From: Bacillota bacterium
GTDB taxonomy: Bacteria > Bacillota > Clostridia > Acetivibrionales > DSM-1351
NCBI GenBank assembly: GCA_023415305.1
Contig: JAEZKZ010000062.1
Coordinates: 1 to 64,000 of the forward strand
DNA: 64,000 bases
Direction: 5' to 3'
The notes under the pieces were generated by a model. The model did not search any database and was not told the origin of the DNA. It was given only the letters and a program-made list of their open reading frames with translations. A program made the position numbers and the translations under genes. Each line of letters opens with the position of its first letter. Position 1 is the stretch's first letter. This document shows, in pieces, positions 1 through 9,116 of this stretch.

Positions 1-2269
1 AAACATAAACATGTATGAGGTTATAAATCTAAATGCCGGAACTCAATATACTTTAAGGGTACAGGCAGGTGACGAGGCGGGCAATATCAGTATTGACGGC
101 CCATCGGTTACATTGACCACCTTGCCGGAGAACGGACAAGGAGATACAACAGCGCCGACCTGGCCGCAGGCAAGTACGGTGACTGGTTCAGCCATAGGAA
201 TAAATGCTGTTACCATAACTTGGACGTCGGCAGAGGACGATACAGGCGTAACAGTTTATGAAATCTACTGTGGAACCGATAAAATCGGAGCAGCGGCTGG
301 AAACGTAAGGAGCTATGAGGTCATGAATCTCAATGCCGGAACTGAATATACCTTCACGGTACAGGCAGGTGACGAGGCGGGCAATATCAGTATTGACGGC
401 CCATCGGTTACATTGACCACCTTGCAGGATGACGGACAGGGAGACGCACAGGCTCCATACTGGCCTGAAGGAAGCAGTATTACTGTGTCCGACATTACCG
501 AAACCGGAATGACACTAACCTGGCCGGCAGCCCTGGATAATACGGCTGTAACAGGATATGTCATATATAATGGAGATGTGCAGCTTGCAGTGCTGACAGG
601 AAATGTAACCAGTTATAGGGTGTCAGGCTTAAAGGCTGCAACCCAATATACATTTACAATAAAGGCCAAGGATCCGAGCTTGAATTGGAGTGAACCGGGG
701 CTTTCAGTAACAGAAGCAACCAGACAGGAAGAACAGCAGGACACGGCAGCACCGGTATGGCCCGAAGGAAGTGCGCTTTCATCATCGGGAGTATCCCAGA
801 CAGGTCTTTGGTTGAACTGGACGGCTGCGCAGGATAATACCCAAGTAACAAGCTATAGAATATACAGGGATTCAAACCTCATTGCAACTGTCCCGGGAAA
901 TACAAGCAACTATTATGTCAGCGGATTGTATTCCGGAACCTCCTATATGTTCTCAGTGCAGGCGGGAGATGCTGCAGGCAACTGGAGCAGCAACGGTCCG
1001 TCTGTATACGTAACTACTAATCCGGCAAGCAGCGGAAATAGCGGTGGCAGCGGAAGTAGCAATGGTAGCGGATCTGGAAGCAGCAACACAGTGACACCTG
1101 TCGAAACAACAGTTCCCGGCAAGGTAAAAGTATCCGCACCTGTGGTGGATGCAGCAAAGGGAATTTCAAAGGTTACAGTTGATGCAAATGTACTTGCAAA
1201 AGCATTAACCCAGGCTAAGGTTGCTACGGTGGAAATTCCAAAGACAGCAGGAGTGAATGCATACGTTGCAAGCTTACCGTCATCTGCTCTAGTGTCAGGT
1301 GACGCAGCAAAGGCAATTCAGATTGTAACCGAAGGAGCAGCAGTAACGATGCCTGTAAATATGTTCTCTGCGACTGATTTGGCAGGGTCTGACAGGATTG
1401 AACTTTCCATTGAAAAGGTCGACACAGCCGAGTTGGATTCTGCAAAGAAGGCTTTAGTCGGAAACAAACCGATGTTTGATATAAAACTTATTGTAAATGG
1501 AAAGGAAAAGGCATGGAGTAATACAGGAGCAACTTTGACCATCAGAATACCATATGCTCCAACTCCCGCTGAACTTGCAAACACTGAGTATCTGACAGTA
1601 TGGTATTTGGCTCAGGATGGAAAAGCAGTGAAGATGAAGGATGCAAAATATGTACCTTCTGAAAAAGCCATGGTATTTACCACTACTCACCTTAGCAAGT
1701 ATGCAGTTGTTTATACTAAGAAAGACTTCCTGGACATGCAGAAGCATTCCTGGGCGGTAGAGGCAGTTAAAGCCCTTACGGAAAACGGAATAATTGAAGG
1801 CACGTCAGGTACGGAGTTCAGTCCTGCTGAAAAGATTACTAGAGCAGAATATGTGGCATGGCTTGTAAGAACTCTGGGACTGACCGCTGATTTTAAGAAC
1901 GACTTCAGTGATGTGAAGGAGACGGATACGTATTACAGAGAAATAGGTATAGCAAAAGAACTTGGCATAACGGTCGGCTTTGACGGTAAATTCAGTCCTG
2001 AAAGGGAGATATCGAGACAGGAACTGGTTACAATGACTATAAAAGCATTGAAGATAGCGAATAAAGCATTGGAAAAAGGTACTGCAGAGGATATCAAAAG
2101 GTATACCGATGCTGGGCAAATCGCAAAATATGCAACAGAGAACATGGCTACAATGGTTAGGATGGGCTTCATCACAGGTAACAGCAAAACAACTCTTAAT
2201 CCGTTGGGAGTCACTACCAGAGCCGAAGCGGCAGCAATACTCTACAAGATTTACTCAAAGGAATGGTAG
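1..2269 (+). CDS. FN3-repeat surface protein with C-terminal SLH anchor (5' end outside window)
   Basis: This is the 3' part of a cell-surface protein. The reading frame is open through base 1 and the first residues continue an FN3 repeat, so the internal ATG at 11 is not the real start. Numbering from that ATG: a partial FN3 domain, then three full FN3 modules at about 45-138, 146-239 and 245-338, joined by short linkers containing a conserved APxWP motif. A Gly/Ser-rich linker follows (about 339-365), then a roughly 200-residue beta-rich domain often seen before SLH modules. Three SLH repeats (about 570-750) end the protein, with ITRAE and TTRAE motifs typical of binding to pyruvylated secondary cell-wall polymer. 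SLH anchoring places it on the cell surface; FN3 modules probably act as spacers or carbohydrate-proximal linkers. Any catalytic domain would lie upstream of the window. A strong terminator follows, so it is the last gene of its unit. Confidence 0.9.
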   Translation, partial: NINMYEVINLNAGTQYTLRVQAGDEAGNISIDGPSVTLTTLPENGQGDTTAPTWPQASTVTGSAIGINAVTITWTSAEDDTGVTVYEIYCGTDKIGAAAGNVRSYEVMNLNAGTEYTFTVQAGDEAGNISIDGPSVTLTTLQDDGQGDAQAPYWPEGSSITVSDITETGMTLTWPAALDNTAVTGYVIYNGDVQLAVLTGNVTSYRVSGLKAATQYTFTIKAKDPSLNWSEPGLSVTEATRQEEQQDTAAPVWPEGSALSSSGVSQTGLWLNWTAAQDNTQVTSYRIYRDSNLIATVPGNTSNYYVSGLYSGTSYMFSVQAGDAAGNWSSNGPSVYVTTNPASSGNSGGSGSSNGSGSGSSNTVTPVETTVPGKVKVSAPVVDAAKGISKVTVDANVLAKALTQAKVATVEIPKTAGVNAYVASLPSSALVSGDAAKAIQIVTEGAAVTMPVNMFSATDLAGSDRIELSIEKVDTAELDSAKKALVGNKPMFDIKLIVNGKEKAWSNTGATLTIRIPYAPTPAELANTEYLTVWYLAQDGKAVKMKDAKYVPSEKAMVFTTTHLSKYAVVYTKKDFLDMQKHSWAVEAVKALTENGIIEGTSGTEFSPAEKITRAEYVAWLVRTLGLTADFKNDFSDVKETDTYYREIGIAKELGITVGFDGKFSPEREISRQELVTMTIKALKIANKALEKGTAEDIKRYTDAGQIAKYATENMATMVRMGFITGNSKTTLNPLGVTTRAEAAAILYKIYSKEW
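61..425 (+). repeat. Near-identical FN3-coding direct repeat, 300-bp period
   Basis: Bases 61-125 and 361-425 are identical over about 65 bp, and neighbouring bases are also very similar. The period is exactly 300 bp (100 codons), one FN3 module. The other FN3 modules in the gene are much more diverged, so this pair reflects a recent duplication or gene conversion inside the coding region. Confidence 0.85.
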
Positions 2270-2282
2270 TTTTATAAAGTGG

Positions 2283-2322
2283 CCGCTGCAAAACCCAAAC
2301 GGGTTTTGCAGCGGTTTCTTTG
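2283..2322 (+). terminator. Intrinsic terminator after the SLH protein
   Basis: A perfect 14-bp stem (2283-2296 with 2301-2314) around a 4-nt AAAC loop is followed by TTTCTTTGCTTT. It lies 14 bp after the stop codon. Confidence 0.93.
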
Positions 2323-2485
2323 CTTTAAGTTTCTTGAGTAACGTGTAAATTAAACATAATGCATTTATAATTAACATAATCTGTTTATATAATATTGCCA
2401 ATATTTCATTAAATTATGATATTATATAAGAATGGAATACATATTAATTTAACAAAAATATCACCATATTGCAGGAAAATACCAT

Positions 2486-4291
2486 ATGAAAAAAAATAAA
2501 CTAATTAGTATTACAATAGCTGTTTTTAAAAACATGTCTATAAAAAGCAAAATATTTGTTTTTTATGCAGGCATTCTTTTAGTGTCCCTATCAATGTTTG
2601 CCATATTAACAATTAAGATTTCCAATCAGGCAATAGTTGAAAAGGTAACAAAAAATGCTGAAAGAGAACTTTCTCTCATTGATAAGAGTCTTCTTAATTT
2701 AACCAACAATTCTGAAAACTACGCAAGAATACTTTCAATGGATAACAGAATGCAAAACCAATTGGAGCGCATAGAAAACAATGAATTGGATTCGGTTGAT
2801 AATATCGAGGTTGAGAAGACGCTATCTACCGTGATAAGCAATGTTGTACAGCCTACTACCAACATTGCAGCCGCAAGTATCATATCGTCTCAAAATACTT
2901 TTTTTGACGTAGGCTTTATTGATAATTCAAGTGTAAGTACATATTTCAATAAGGACTTAGTAAACACCATAACCAAAAATAAGGTTCCCACATGGACCGG
3001 ATTATTCAAAGTCAAATACAAGTATGGTGGAGATGAGGATGTATTTGCCATAGCCAAGACCATAATAGGAATGGATACCGGACATGTTTTGGGAACAGCT
3101 GTACTTTATTTAAAGGAAAAGGATGTAGCAGCAATATACCTTAATAACATTGTAAATGAGAATGATAAGTTTTTTATAGTGGATAGTCAAAAAAATATTC
3201 TATCTACACAGGACAAAAGCGAATTGTACACGAAATTTGATGAGAAACTTTACTTGGGCAAATACAGACTTGAGGATATATCCGATATTAAGAGCCTAAT
3301 AAGAAATATAGGCGACAAAAAGGTTTTAATAACCGTTCAGAATTTCAATAAGCTTGATTGGAAGGTTGTCAGTGTAATACCTCTGGATGAAATAACCTAT
3401 GAAAACAAAAGAATGACCCAGCTTATTCTTGTTTTTGGCGTAACCTGTTTGATATGCGCATTTGTTGCTTCTTATCTTTTATCCTATACTATATCAAAAC
3501 CAATACTAAAGCTTGTGAGTATAATGAAAGAAATTAAGTCGGGAAATTTGAAACGGAGAGCCGACCTCAACATAAAAGGTGAGATAGGGATGTTGGGAGA
3601 CGGGTTTAACAGCCTCATGGATAGAATCAATGGGCTGGTTGAACAAATATATACCGAGCAGAAATTAAAACGGGAAAACGAATTTAAACTTCTCCAGTCG
3701 CAAATCAAACCTCATTTTTTATATAACACTATTGAAACAATTATTTCGTTTATAAAATTGGATTTAAAAGATAACGCAATGAATACTGCCAAGTATCTGG
3801 CGGGTTTTTACAGGATTTCCCTGAGTAAGGGCAATGACATTATAACCATAAGAGATGAGATGAATCTGATAGACAATTATCTGTCAATACAAAAGATGAG
3901 ATATGTTGAGTATCTGGATTACCAGTTGGAATTTGAAGAAGAAATATTAAAGTATCAGATACCCAAACTAACTTTGCAGCCACTTGTAGAGAATTCGATT
4001 TATCATGGACTAAAGCAAAAGGAAGGCAAGGGCATGCTGATAATAAAAGGTGAATTTGAGAATGGTGAAATAAAAATAGAAGTATTTGATGATGGAACAG
4101 GTATGAGTGAGGAGAAGATTTACAGGGTTCTTAACAGGCCGGCGAATGATCAGAAAAGTAATGACTTTGGTATACACAGCGTTGATTCACGGCTAAAGCT
4201 GTTGTACGGGGAGGAATATGGATTGAGAATTGAGAGCAGGTTGGAGGAATATACCAGAGTTATATTGAAATTGCCGGCTGTCGAGGCATAG
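2486..4291 (+). CDS. Sensor histidine kinase, YesM/LytS-type, sugar-uptake control
   Basis: Membrane sensor kinase of 601 residues that autophosphorylates on histidine and passes phosphate to the regulator encoded next. Visible parts: TM1 at about 20-44, an extracytoplasmic sensor region to about 300, TM2 at about 310-332, a HAMP linker, a His_kinase domain with QSQIKPHFLYNT (phosphoacceptor His410), and a HATPase_c domain with N-box PLVENSIYHG and G1-box DDGTGM. The sensor is the large extracellular type common in YesM kinases that respond to oligosaccharides, sometimes through a binding-protein partner. An AGGA element precedes the ATG. The regulator gene starts 10 bp after the stop codon, and a binding-protein gene follows that in the same orientation, so sensing of an imported sugar is likely. 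The ligand cannot be read from the sequence. Confidence 0.92.
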   Translation: MKKNKLISITIAVFKNMSIKSKIFVFYAGILLVSLSMFAILTIKISNQAIVEKVTKNAERELSLIDKSLLNLTNNSENYARILSMDNRMQNQLERIENNELDSVDNIEVEKTLSTVISNVVQPTTNIAAASIISSQNTFFDVGFIDNSSVSTYFNKDLVNTITKNKVPTWTGLFKVKYKYGGDEDVFAIAKTIIGMDTGHVLGTAVLYLKEKDVAAIYLNNIVNENDKFFIVDSQKNILSTQDKSELYTKFDEKLYLGKYRLEDISDIKSLIRNIGDKKVLITVQNFNKLDWKVVSVIPLDEITYENKRMTQLILVFGVTCLICAFVASYLLSYTISKPILKLVSIMKEIKSGNLKRRADLNIKGEIGMLGDGFNSLMDRINGLVEQIYTEQKLKRENEFKLLQSQIKPHFLYNTIETIISFIKLDLKDNAMNTAKYLAGFYRISLSKGNDIITIRDEMNLIDNYLSIQKMRYVEYLDYQLEFEEEILKYQIPKLTLQPLVENSIYHGLKQKEGKGMLIIKGEFENGEIKIEVFDDGTGMSEEKIYRVLNRPANDQKSNDFGIHSVDSRLKLLYGEEYGLRIESRLEEYTRVILKLPAVEA

Positions 4292-4301
4292 GGGTGAAAT
4301 A

Positions 4302-5930
4302 ATGTTGAAAATAATGATAATCGATGATGAATTCTATTTCAGAGAAGCACTTAAGGTATCAATACCATGGAAAGAACTGGGCTTTGAAATCTGTGGAGAA
4401 GCTAAAAACGGTAAGGACGCTTTGGAAAAGGTGGCAGTTATAAATCCTGACATAATGCTTGTTGACATTAATATGCCAATAATAGATGGTCTTGAATTTA
4501 TACAGAGAGTTAAAGAACAAGGAATAGAGAGTAAATTCATAATTCTGTCCGGACACAGTGAGTTCAATTATGCAAGACAAGCAGTCCAGCTCGGGGTAAA
4601 TAATTACATACTAAAGCCGATTAATGAGGAAGAACTTAAAAGTACATTGCTTGAATTAAAAGAGATTATTAGCAGGGAGACAAGCATCAAATTTGAGTTT
4701 GAAGGTTTGAAGCAACAGGTCAGGGACAGTCTTCCCCTTCTCAAGGATAAGTTTCTGAATGAGTTGATACAGGGTTCACTGATACCCAAAGAAAATGAAA
4801 CATTAAAAAAGATGGAATACCTGAAAATAAATATAAGTTCGGATTTCTATCTGGTAATTACCATTGAACTGGACTGCGATGAAAGGACCAGTTGGGACAA
4901 TGAAGAAAAACAGCTGTGGAAATACGCAGTATCCAATATTTCAAGTGAAATTCTGGGTGAAAAATTTACTTTTGATGTTTGCTATGATATTGATGACAGG
5001 ATATGCATAATCGTTGGTATGGATGAGGCGCAAAATAAGGATGAAATCCTTGCTCTGCTGGAAAGCAGGCTGGAGCTGGTCAGATCTGCAGTATGCAAGC
5101 ATCTGGATTTCACCATAACTATGGGCATCGGCAGTGAAAAAACAAAATTGTTCGACATTCCTATATCATACAGGGAATCCATAATAGCATTAAAGCACAA
5201 GCTTACCCTTGGTAAAAACAGAATTATACTATACAGTCTGGTAGCTGAGTCTGGTATAAAGGGAACCGTATTTTCAGGGGAATACAGGAGCCGGCTGTTA
5301 ATGAGTATTAGGACAGCAGATGAAGAAGAAGTGAATAAACTGATTAGCCAGGTATTCATGAGGGTGCGCGGTGAGAATATACATCACCAAATACTTTTTG
5401 TTGTTTGCATTGAAATGGTTGCGGCATGCATGGAGGCTATTGTTGAATTGGGTCTGCGTCTTGAAGATGTCATGGCTGTTAATAGTTTTAATATTATAGA
5501 AGAAATTCAGTCAAAAAAATCAATTGATGAGATGGAAAGTTGGATTAAGGATATTTTTATGCAGACGCTGGAAACTATTAAAAGAAATAAAATTTCTAAG
5601 GCTTCCAGACTTATAGAAGAGGTGAAGAACTATATAAGCCGCAATTATCAAAGCAGTGAGCTAAGTATAGATGAAATAGCCAGAAACCTGTTTGTTAATT
5701 ATGCACATCTTTGCTTTATTTTTAAACGGGATGCAGGAGTTACAATAAATGAATACCTGACAGAATTCAGAATCAGGAAAGCAAAGGAGCTTTTTGATTC
5801 AGGAAATACCTTGATCCTTGATGTTGCAAGCAAGGTAGGTTATGCAGATGCCAGTTACTTTGGAAAATGTTTTAAAAAGTATTACGGCTTGGCACCCAGT
5901 AAATTTATAGATAACATCAGGAAAACGTAA
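4302..5930 (+). CDS. Response regulator, YesN-type (REC + AraC HTH)
   Basis: DNA-binding response regulator of 542 residues paired with the upstream kinase. It has an N-terminal receiver domain (about 1-120) with the acidic pair DD near the start, phosphoacceptor Asp55 in LVDINMP and the conserved Lys in ILKPI, a long middle region of about 300 residues typical of YesN proteins, and two AraC-type helix-turn-helix motifs at about 440-540 (SIDEIARNLFVNYAHLCFIF and DVASKVGYADASYFGKCFKK). The start is an ATG preceded by GGGGTGA at good spacing. It is expected to activate the downstream binding-protein and permease genes when phosphorylated. The next gene starts 62 bp later without a visible terminator, so kinase, regulator and the first binding protein probably form one operon. 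Confidence 0.92.
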   Translation: MLKIMIIDDEFYFREALKVSIPWKELGFEICGEAKNGKDALEKVAVINPDIMLVDINMPIIDGLEFIQRVKEQGIESKFIILSGHSEFNYARQAVQLGVNNYILKPINEEELKSTLLELKEIISRETSIKFEFEGLKQQVRDSLPLLKDKFLNELIQGSLIPKENETLKKMEYLKINISSDFYLVITIELDCDERTSWDNEEKQLWKYAVSNISSEILGEKFTFDVCYDIDDRICIIVGMDEAQNKDEILALLESRLELVRSAVCKHLDFTITMGIGSEKTKLFDIPISYRESIIALKHKLTLGKNRIILYSLVAESGIKGTVFSGEYRSRLLMSIRTADEEEVNKLISQVFMRVRGENIHHQILFVVCIEMVAACMEAIVELGLRLEDVMAVNSFNIIEEIQSKKSIDEMESWIKDIFMQTLETIKRNKISKASRLIEEVKNYISRNYQSSELSIDEIARNLFVNYAHLCFIFKRDAGVTINEYLTEFRIRKAKELFDSGNTLILDVASKVGYADASYFGKCFKKYYGLAPSKFIDNIRKT

Positions 5931-5992
5931 ACAGCCATAATGATTTATTAATCTGCAAAATTCCGTGAATTATACTCGAAGGGAGTTACCAC

Positions 5993-7339
5993 ATGGTTAA
6001 GACGTGGAAGAAATATACACTAATATTCATAGTTGCTATAGCTGTCGCCTGTAGCAACTCTCCGGGTATATACAAAAATCCTGAGATATCTGAAACTATT
6101 AAACCCACTCAGAAAGTAAAAATTCTATTTCTCTCCATAAGTGACAGCGAGGTCAGGGACAAAATCAGAGAAAACTATATAAAAGCCAATTTGGAGAGAG
6201 AATTACCAGATTTGGAAGTGGAGTATGATCTAGGCGGAGGGGGGCAGGATTATGCTACCAAGCTGAAGGTGTACAATTCCTCAGGAAACATGCCCGATGT
6301 TTGGTTTTCGGAGCAAAACCTGTCGGCCGTTGTTATTACCGCAGGTAATGCACTTGATCTGACGCCGTATATATATAAATGGGATTTTGATAAAAAGTTC
6401 AGCGAACAGGATTCTTTAGTTCCGGACAAAAACGGCAGGATATATAGTGTTCAATCCGGCAACGATAAATTCACCACCCCAAGGCTATGGTATCATAAAG
6501 ATATATTCAAAAGCTACGGCATACAGGTTCCAGATACCTTTGATGATCTGCTGGAGGTATGTGAACGCTTTAATGAAAAGGGAATAGTTCCAATTTCAAT
6601 TACGGGCAAAGATGGCTGGACACTTAATCTTCATCTCCTTCAGACAATGATTATGGCTGAAGACCCACAGGTTGTACTTGATATGCTTGATGGGAATACT
6701 GATTTTGCCAATCCGGTAATAAAGAGGGCTCTGGAGCGTATAATCAAGTTGGTTCATGCGGGGGCATTTCCCGGAAATGTTGAAAGTATTGGTTATGAGC
6801 CGGCTATCAACATGTATACCTCGGGAAATGCCGCAATGCTGGCTGCATTTTCATGGGAACTGCCAAGATTGGAGAAATTATCTCCCGACACTGATTTTAT
6901 GCTGTGGCCGTCGGTAAGAGGGGGAACTGGCAACAATGCGGCCGTCCAATACTGGGGTGCTCCGCTAAGCGGTTATATGGTTTGGTCAAAAACAAAAAAT
7001 CCGGAAGCAGCCGCACGTTTTGCAATGTACTGTGCTACCCAGGATGCTTTATATTATAATATTGAAAGTAAAGCACCAACAGCGCTTAATACCGGAGTAA
7101 AAGTAGAGAATACCTCTGCTCTGGCGAAAAAGGATTTGGAACAGCTTGACAGGGCGGCAATAAAGGTTCCTTCCGTCTGGTCGGCAGCCTTTAATACCAA
7201 AACCTGTGCAGAGATTTCTGTTCTAAACAGCAAGCTTCTGACAGGAAGATATTCTCCAGACGAATATATCAGGGCAATAAACCCTTTATGGCTTGAAAAT
7301 GCAAAGGAAATCAACGAGAGGAATAGTAATATACCCTAG
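5993..7339 (+). CDS. ABC sugar-binding lipoprotein, first of a tandem pair (possible co-sensor)
   Basis: Extracellular solute-binding protein, family 1, 448 residues. The N-terminus is a lipoprotein signal with lipobox IAVAC (Cys20), so it should be tethered to the outer face of the membrane. It is a clear paralogue of the next gene: both share VEYDLGGGGQDYA, MPDVWFSEQNLS, PRLWYHKD, LQTMIMAEDPQV and YWGAPLSGY-like stretches along their whole length. It lies 62 bp behind the response regulator with no terminator between, whereas a terminator-like hairpin and a promoter separate it from the second copy. This layout suggests it is made with the two-component system and may present ligand to the sensor kinase rather than feed the transporter, like the CuaD-CuaS-CuaR arrangement known in Ruminiclostridium cellulolyticum. 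That role is inference. Confidence 0.88.
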   Translation: MVKTWKKYTLIFIVAIAVACSNSPGIYKNPEISETIKPTQKVKILFLSISDSEVRDKIRENYIKANLERELPDLEVEYDLGGGGQDYATKLKVYNSSGNMPDVWFSEQNLSAVVITAGNALDLTPYIYKWDFDKKFSEQDSLVPDKNGRIYSVQSGNDKFTTPRLWYHKDIFKSYGIQVPDTFDDLLEVCERFNEKGIVPISITGKDGWTLNLHLLQTMIMAEDPQVVLDMLDGNTDFANPVIKRALERIIKLVHAGAFPGNVESIGYEPAINMYTSGNAAMLAAFSWELPRLEKLSPDTDFMLWPSVRGGTGNNAAVQYWGAPLSGYMVWSKTKNPEAAARFAMYCATQDALYYNIESKAPTALNTGVKVENTSALAKKDLEQLDRAAIKVPSVWSAAFNTKTCAEISVLNSKLLTGRYSPDEYIRAINPLWLENAKEINERNSNIP

Positions 7340-7411
7340 AATTAGTATCAGTTTTTTGTTATAAATCTTAACTGGTTAAATAAAGATTTTTGTTTTTACA
7401 TATCTAATCCG

Positions 7412-7470
7412 GTACCAATGCAGCAGGTCTATATCCTTATTTACCTGTAATGTAAACGGTGCTTTTTTTT
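7412..7470 (+). terminator. Probable terminator between the two binding-protein genes
   Basis: A nested hairpin with base stem GTACC/GGTGC (7412-7416 with 7458-7462, one wobble) and inner stem CAGGT/ACCTG (7424-7428 with 7443-7447) is followed directly by eight T residues. It lies in the 321-bp gap between the paralogous binding proteins and would separate the sensor operon from the transport operon. Confidence 0.6.
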
Positions 7471-7557
7471 ACAATTTTATCCCATTCAAGGAACTAGATA
7501 AATTAGTGCACAAAATATATTACCCGATATTTTTACCTGCCCACTAAGAAAATTACC

Positions 7558-7605
7558 TTCAACAGTGTATGCTTCAGTAATATAATGAACCTGTAACAGT
7601 TACAG
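7558..7605 (+). promoter_or_regulatory. Putative promoter and palindrome before the second binding protein
   Basis: A perfect -10 TATAAT (7581-7586) lies 17 bp after a weak -35 TTCAAC (7558-7563). Just downstream, at the expected transcription start, is the hyphenated palindrome CTGTAACAGTTACAG (7591-7605), a possible operator. A weak -35 fits a promoter needing an activator such as the YesN-type regulator. Confidence 0.5.
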
Positions 7606-7660
7606 AACCTTTCGGAAGGCATATTTACTTAGTTTGATTATCAAATAAGGAGGATGGAAA

Positions 7661-9028
7661 ATGAGTAAGTTAACAAAGCTTGCATCAGGTGTTATGGCTA
7701 TTGCAATGGTATTTTCTTTAACCGCTTGCGGAGGTGGCAGCGAAAAGATTTCGGATTCAACCAATTCAGCTGCGACATCTACTGCAGAAGCTACTGCACA
7801 AACCTCACAAACAGCAGAACAGAACAATGAAAAGGTAAAAATCAAATTCTTGTCTTTAAGTGCTGACGATAACAGAAACAATATTCGTGATAAATATATT
7901 AAAGTGAACGTTGAGAAGGAAATGCCCAATGTTGAAGTAGAGTACGATTTAGGCGGAGGCGGTCAGGACTACGCCAACAAGTTGAAGGCCTACAACGCGT
8001 CCGGTGATATGCCTGACGTATGGTTTTCCGAGCAAAACCTTTCATCCGTCGTTGTACAGGCAGGCAATGCGCTGGATTTAGCTCCTTTCGTGCAAAAATC
8101 CGGTTTTGACAAGAAATTTAAAATGCAGGAAGTTGTTACTCCTGACAGCAATGGAAAGCTTTATTGCGTGCAGCCCGGTGCTGATCAATACTTTACCCCT
8201 AGATTATGGTATCACAAGGATGTGTTCGCAAAACATAACATCCAGATTCCAACCACATTTGATGAGCTTGTAAAAGCATGTGAAACTCTTAAAGGCAAGG
8301 GTATTGTTCCAATGTCCATAGTTGGAAAAGACGGATGGACTCCTAATTTGCACATGCTTCAGACAATGATTATGGCTGAAGATCCTCAGGTTGCCTTAGA
8401 CTTGACAAATAATAAGACTGATTTCAGTAATCCTGTAGTAAAGAATGCCTTGGAAAGAATACAGAAGCTGGTTCAGGCTGGAGCCTTTGCACCAGGTGTT
8501 ACAAATATCGATTATGGTCCTGCTGTTGAAATGTATACTTCAGGCAAAGCAGCAATGCTTGCTATGTTTACATGGGAAACAGGCAATATTGAAAAAGCTG
8601 CTCCAGATACAGATTTCATTGTATGGCCGTCAGCAAAAGAAGGAAATGATGCTAATGCATCTATTCAGTTCTGGGGAGCACCGCTCAGTGGTTATCTTGT
8701 ATCAGCAAATACAAAAAATCCCGAGGTTGCCGCTAATTTTGCAATGTTCTGTGCAACTCAGGATGCACTGTACTACAACATCGAACAAAAGTCACCAACA
8801 GCACTTGATACCGGCGTAAAGGTGGAAGGCATATCTCCGTTGCTGCAGAAGAGCTTGGATCAGTTTGACGCTGCAAAGTTAAAGATTCCTTCTATGTGGG
8901 CAGCTACATTCAATACCAAAATGTCTGCTGAAATTTCTATGCTGAACAGCAAGCTTCTTACAGGAAAGTATTCAGCTGATGATTATATTAAGGCAATTAA
9001 TCCTGTCTGGGCTGACAATTTCAAATAA
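7661..9028 (+). CDS. ABC sugar-binding lipoprotein, second of a tandem pair (transport)
   Basis: Family 1 extracellular solute-binding protein of 455 residues with a lipoprotein signal (lipobox LTACG, Cys23) and a Ser/Thr/Ala-rich linker before the mature domain. AAGGAGG precedes the ATG. It is a full-length paralogue of the preceding gene but has its own promoter region and lies directly upstream of two permease genes, so it is the likely transport receptor. A perfect hairpin without a U-tract follows its stop codon, the usual arrangement for making more binding protein than permease. The ligand is not identifiable from sequence. The neighbouring GH4, GH31 and GH43 genes make a plant-derived oligosaccharide likely. 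Confidence 0.92.
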   Translation: MSKLTKLASGVMAIAMVFSLTACGGGSEKISDSTNSAATSTAEATAQTSQTAEQNNEKVKIKFLSLSADDNRNNIRDKYIKVNVEKEMPNVEVEYDLGGGGQDYANKLKAYNASGDMPDVWFSEQNLSSVVVQAGNALDLAPFVQKSGFDKKFKMQEVVTPDSNGKLYCVQPGADQYFTPRLWYHKDVFAKHNIQIPTTFDELVKACETLKGKGIVPMSIVGKDGWTPNLHMLQTMIMAEDPQVALDLTNNKTDFSNPVVKNALERIQKLVQAGAFAPGVTNIDYGPAVEMYTSGKAAMLAMFTWETGNIEKAAPDTDFIVWPSAKEGNDANASIQFWGAPLSGYLVSANTKNPEVAANFAMFCATQDALYYNIEQKSPTALDTGVKVEGISPLLQKSLDQFDAAKLKIPSMWAATFNTKMSAEISMLNSKLLTGKYSADDYIKAINPVWADNFK

Positions 9029-9062
9029 CATATACTACTGGCTAAACGCAAAATAATTAATA

Positions 9063-9102
9063 AATCAATCCCTGTATGGGTACTCTCATACAGGGATTGA
9101 TT
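9063..9102 (+). promoter_or_regulatory. Intercistronic hairpin, likely transcript-end stabiliser
   Basis: A perfect 15-bp stem (9063-9077 with 9088-9102) around a 10-nt loop lies between the binding protein and the first permease. No T-run follows; instead the permease ribosome-binding site comes directly after. This fits partial termination or protection of the upstream message rather than full termination. Confidence 0.75.
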
Positions 9103-9116
9103 AACAGGTGATAAAT

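Noticed and set aside
8445..8819. 124-codon open frame inside the second binding-protein gene
   Set aside because: Out-of-frame shadow of a clear paralogous lipoprotein gene; no ribosome-binding site and odd composition.
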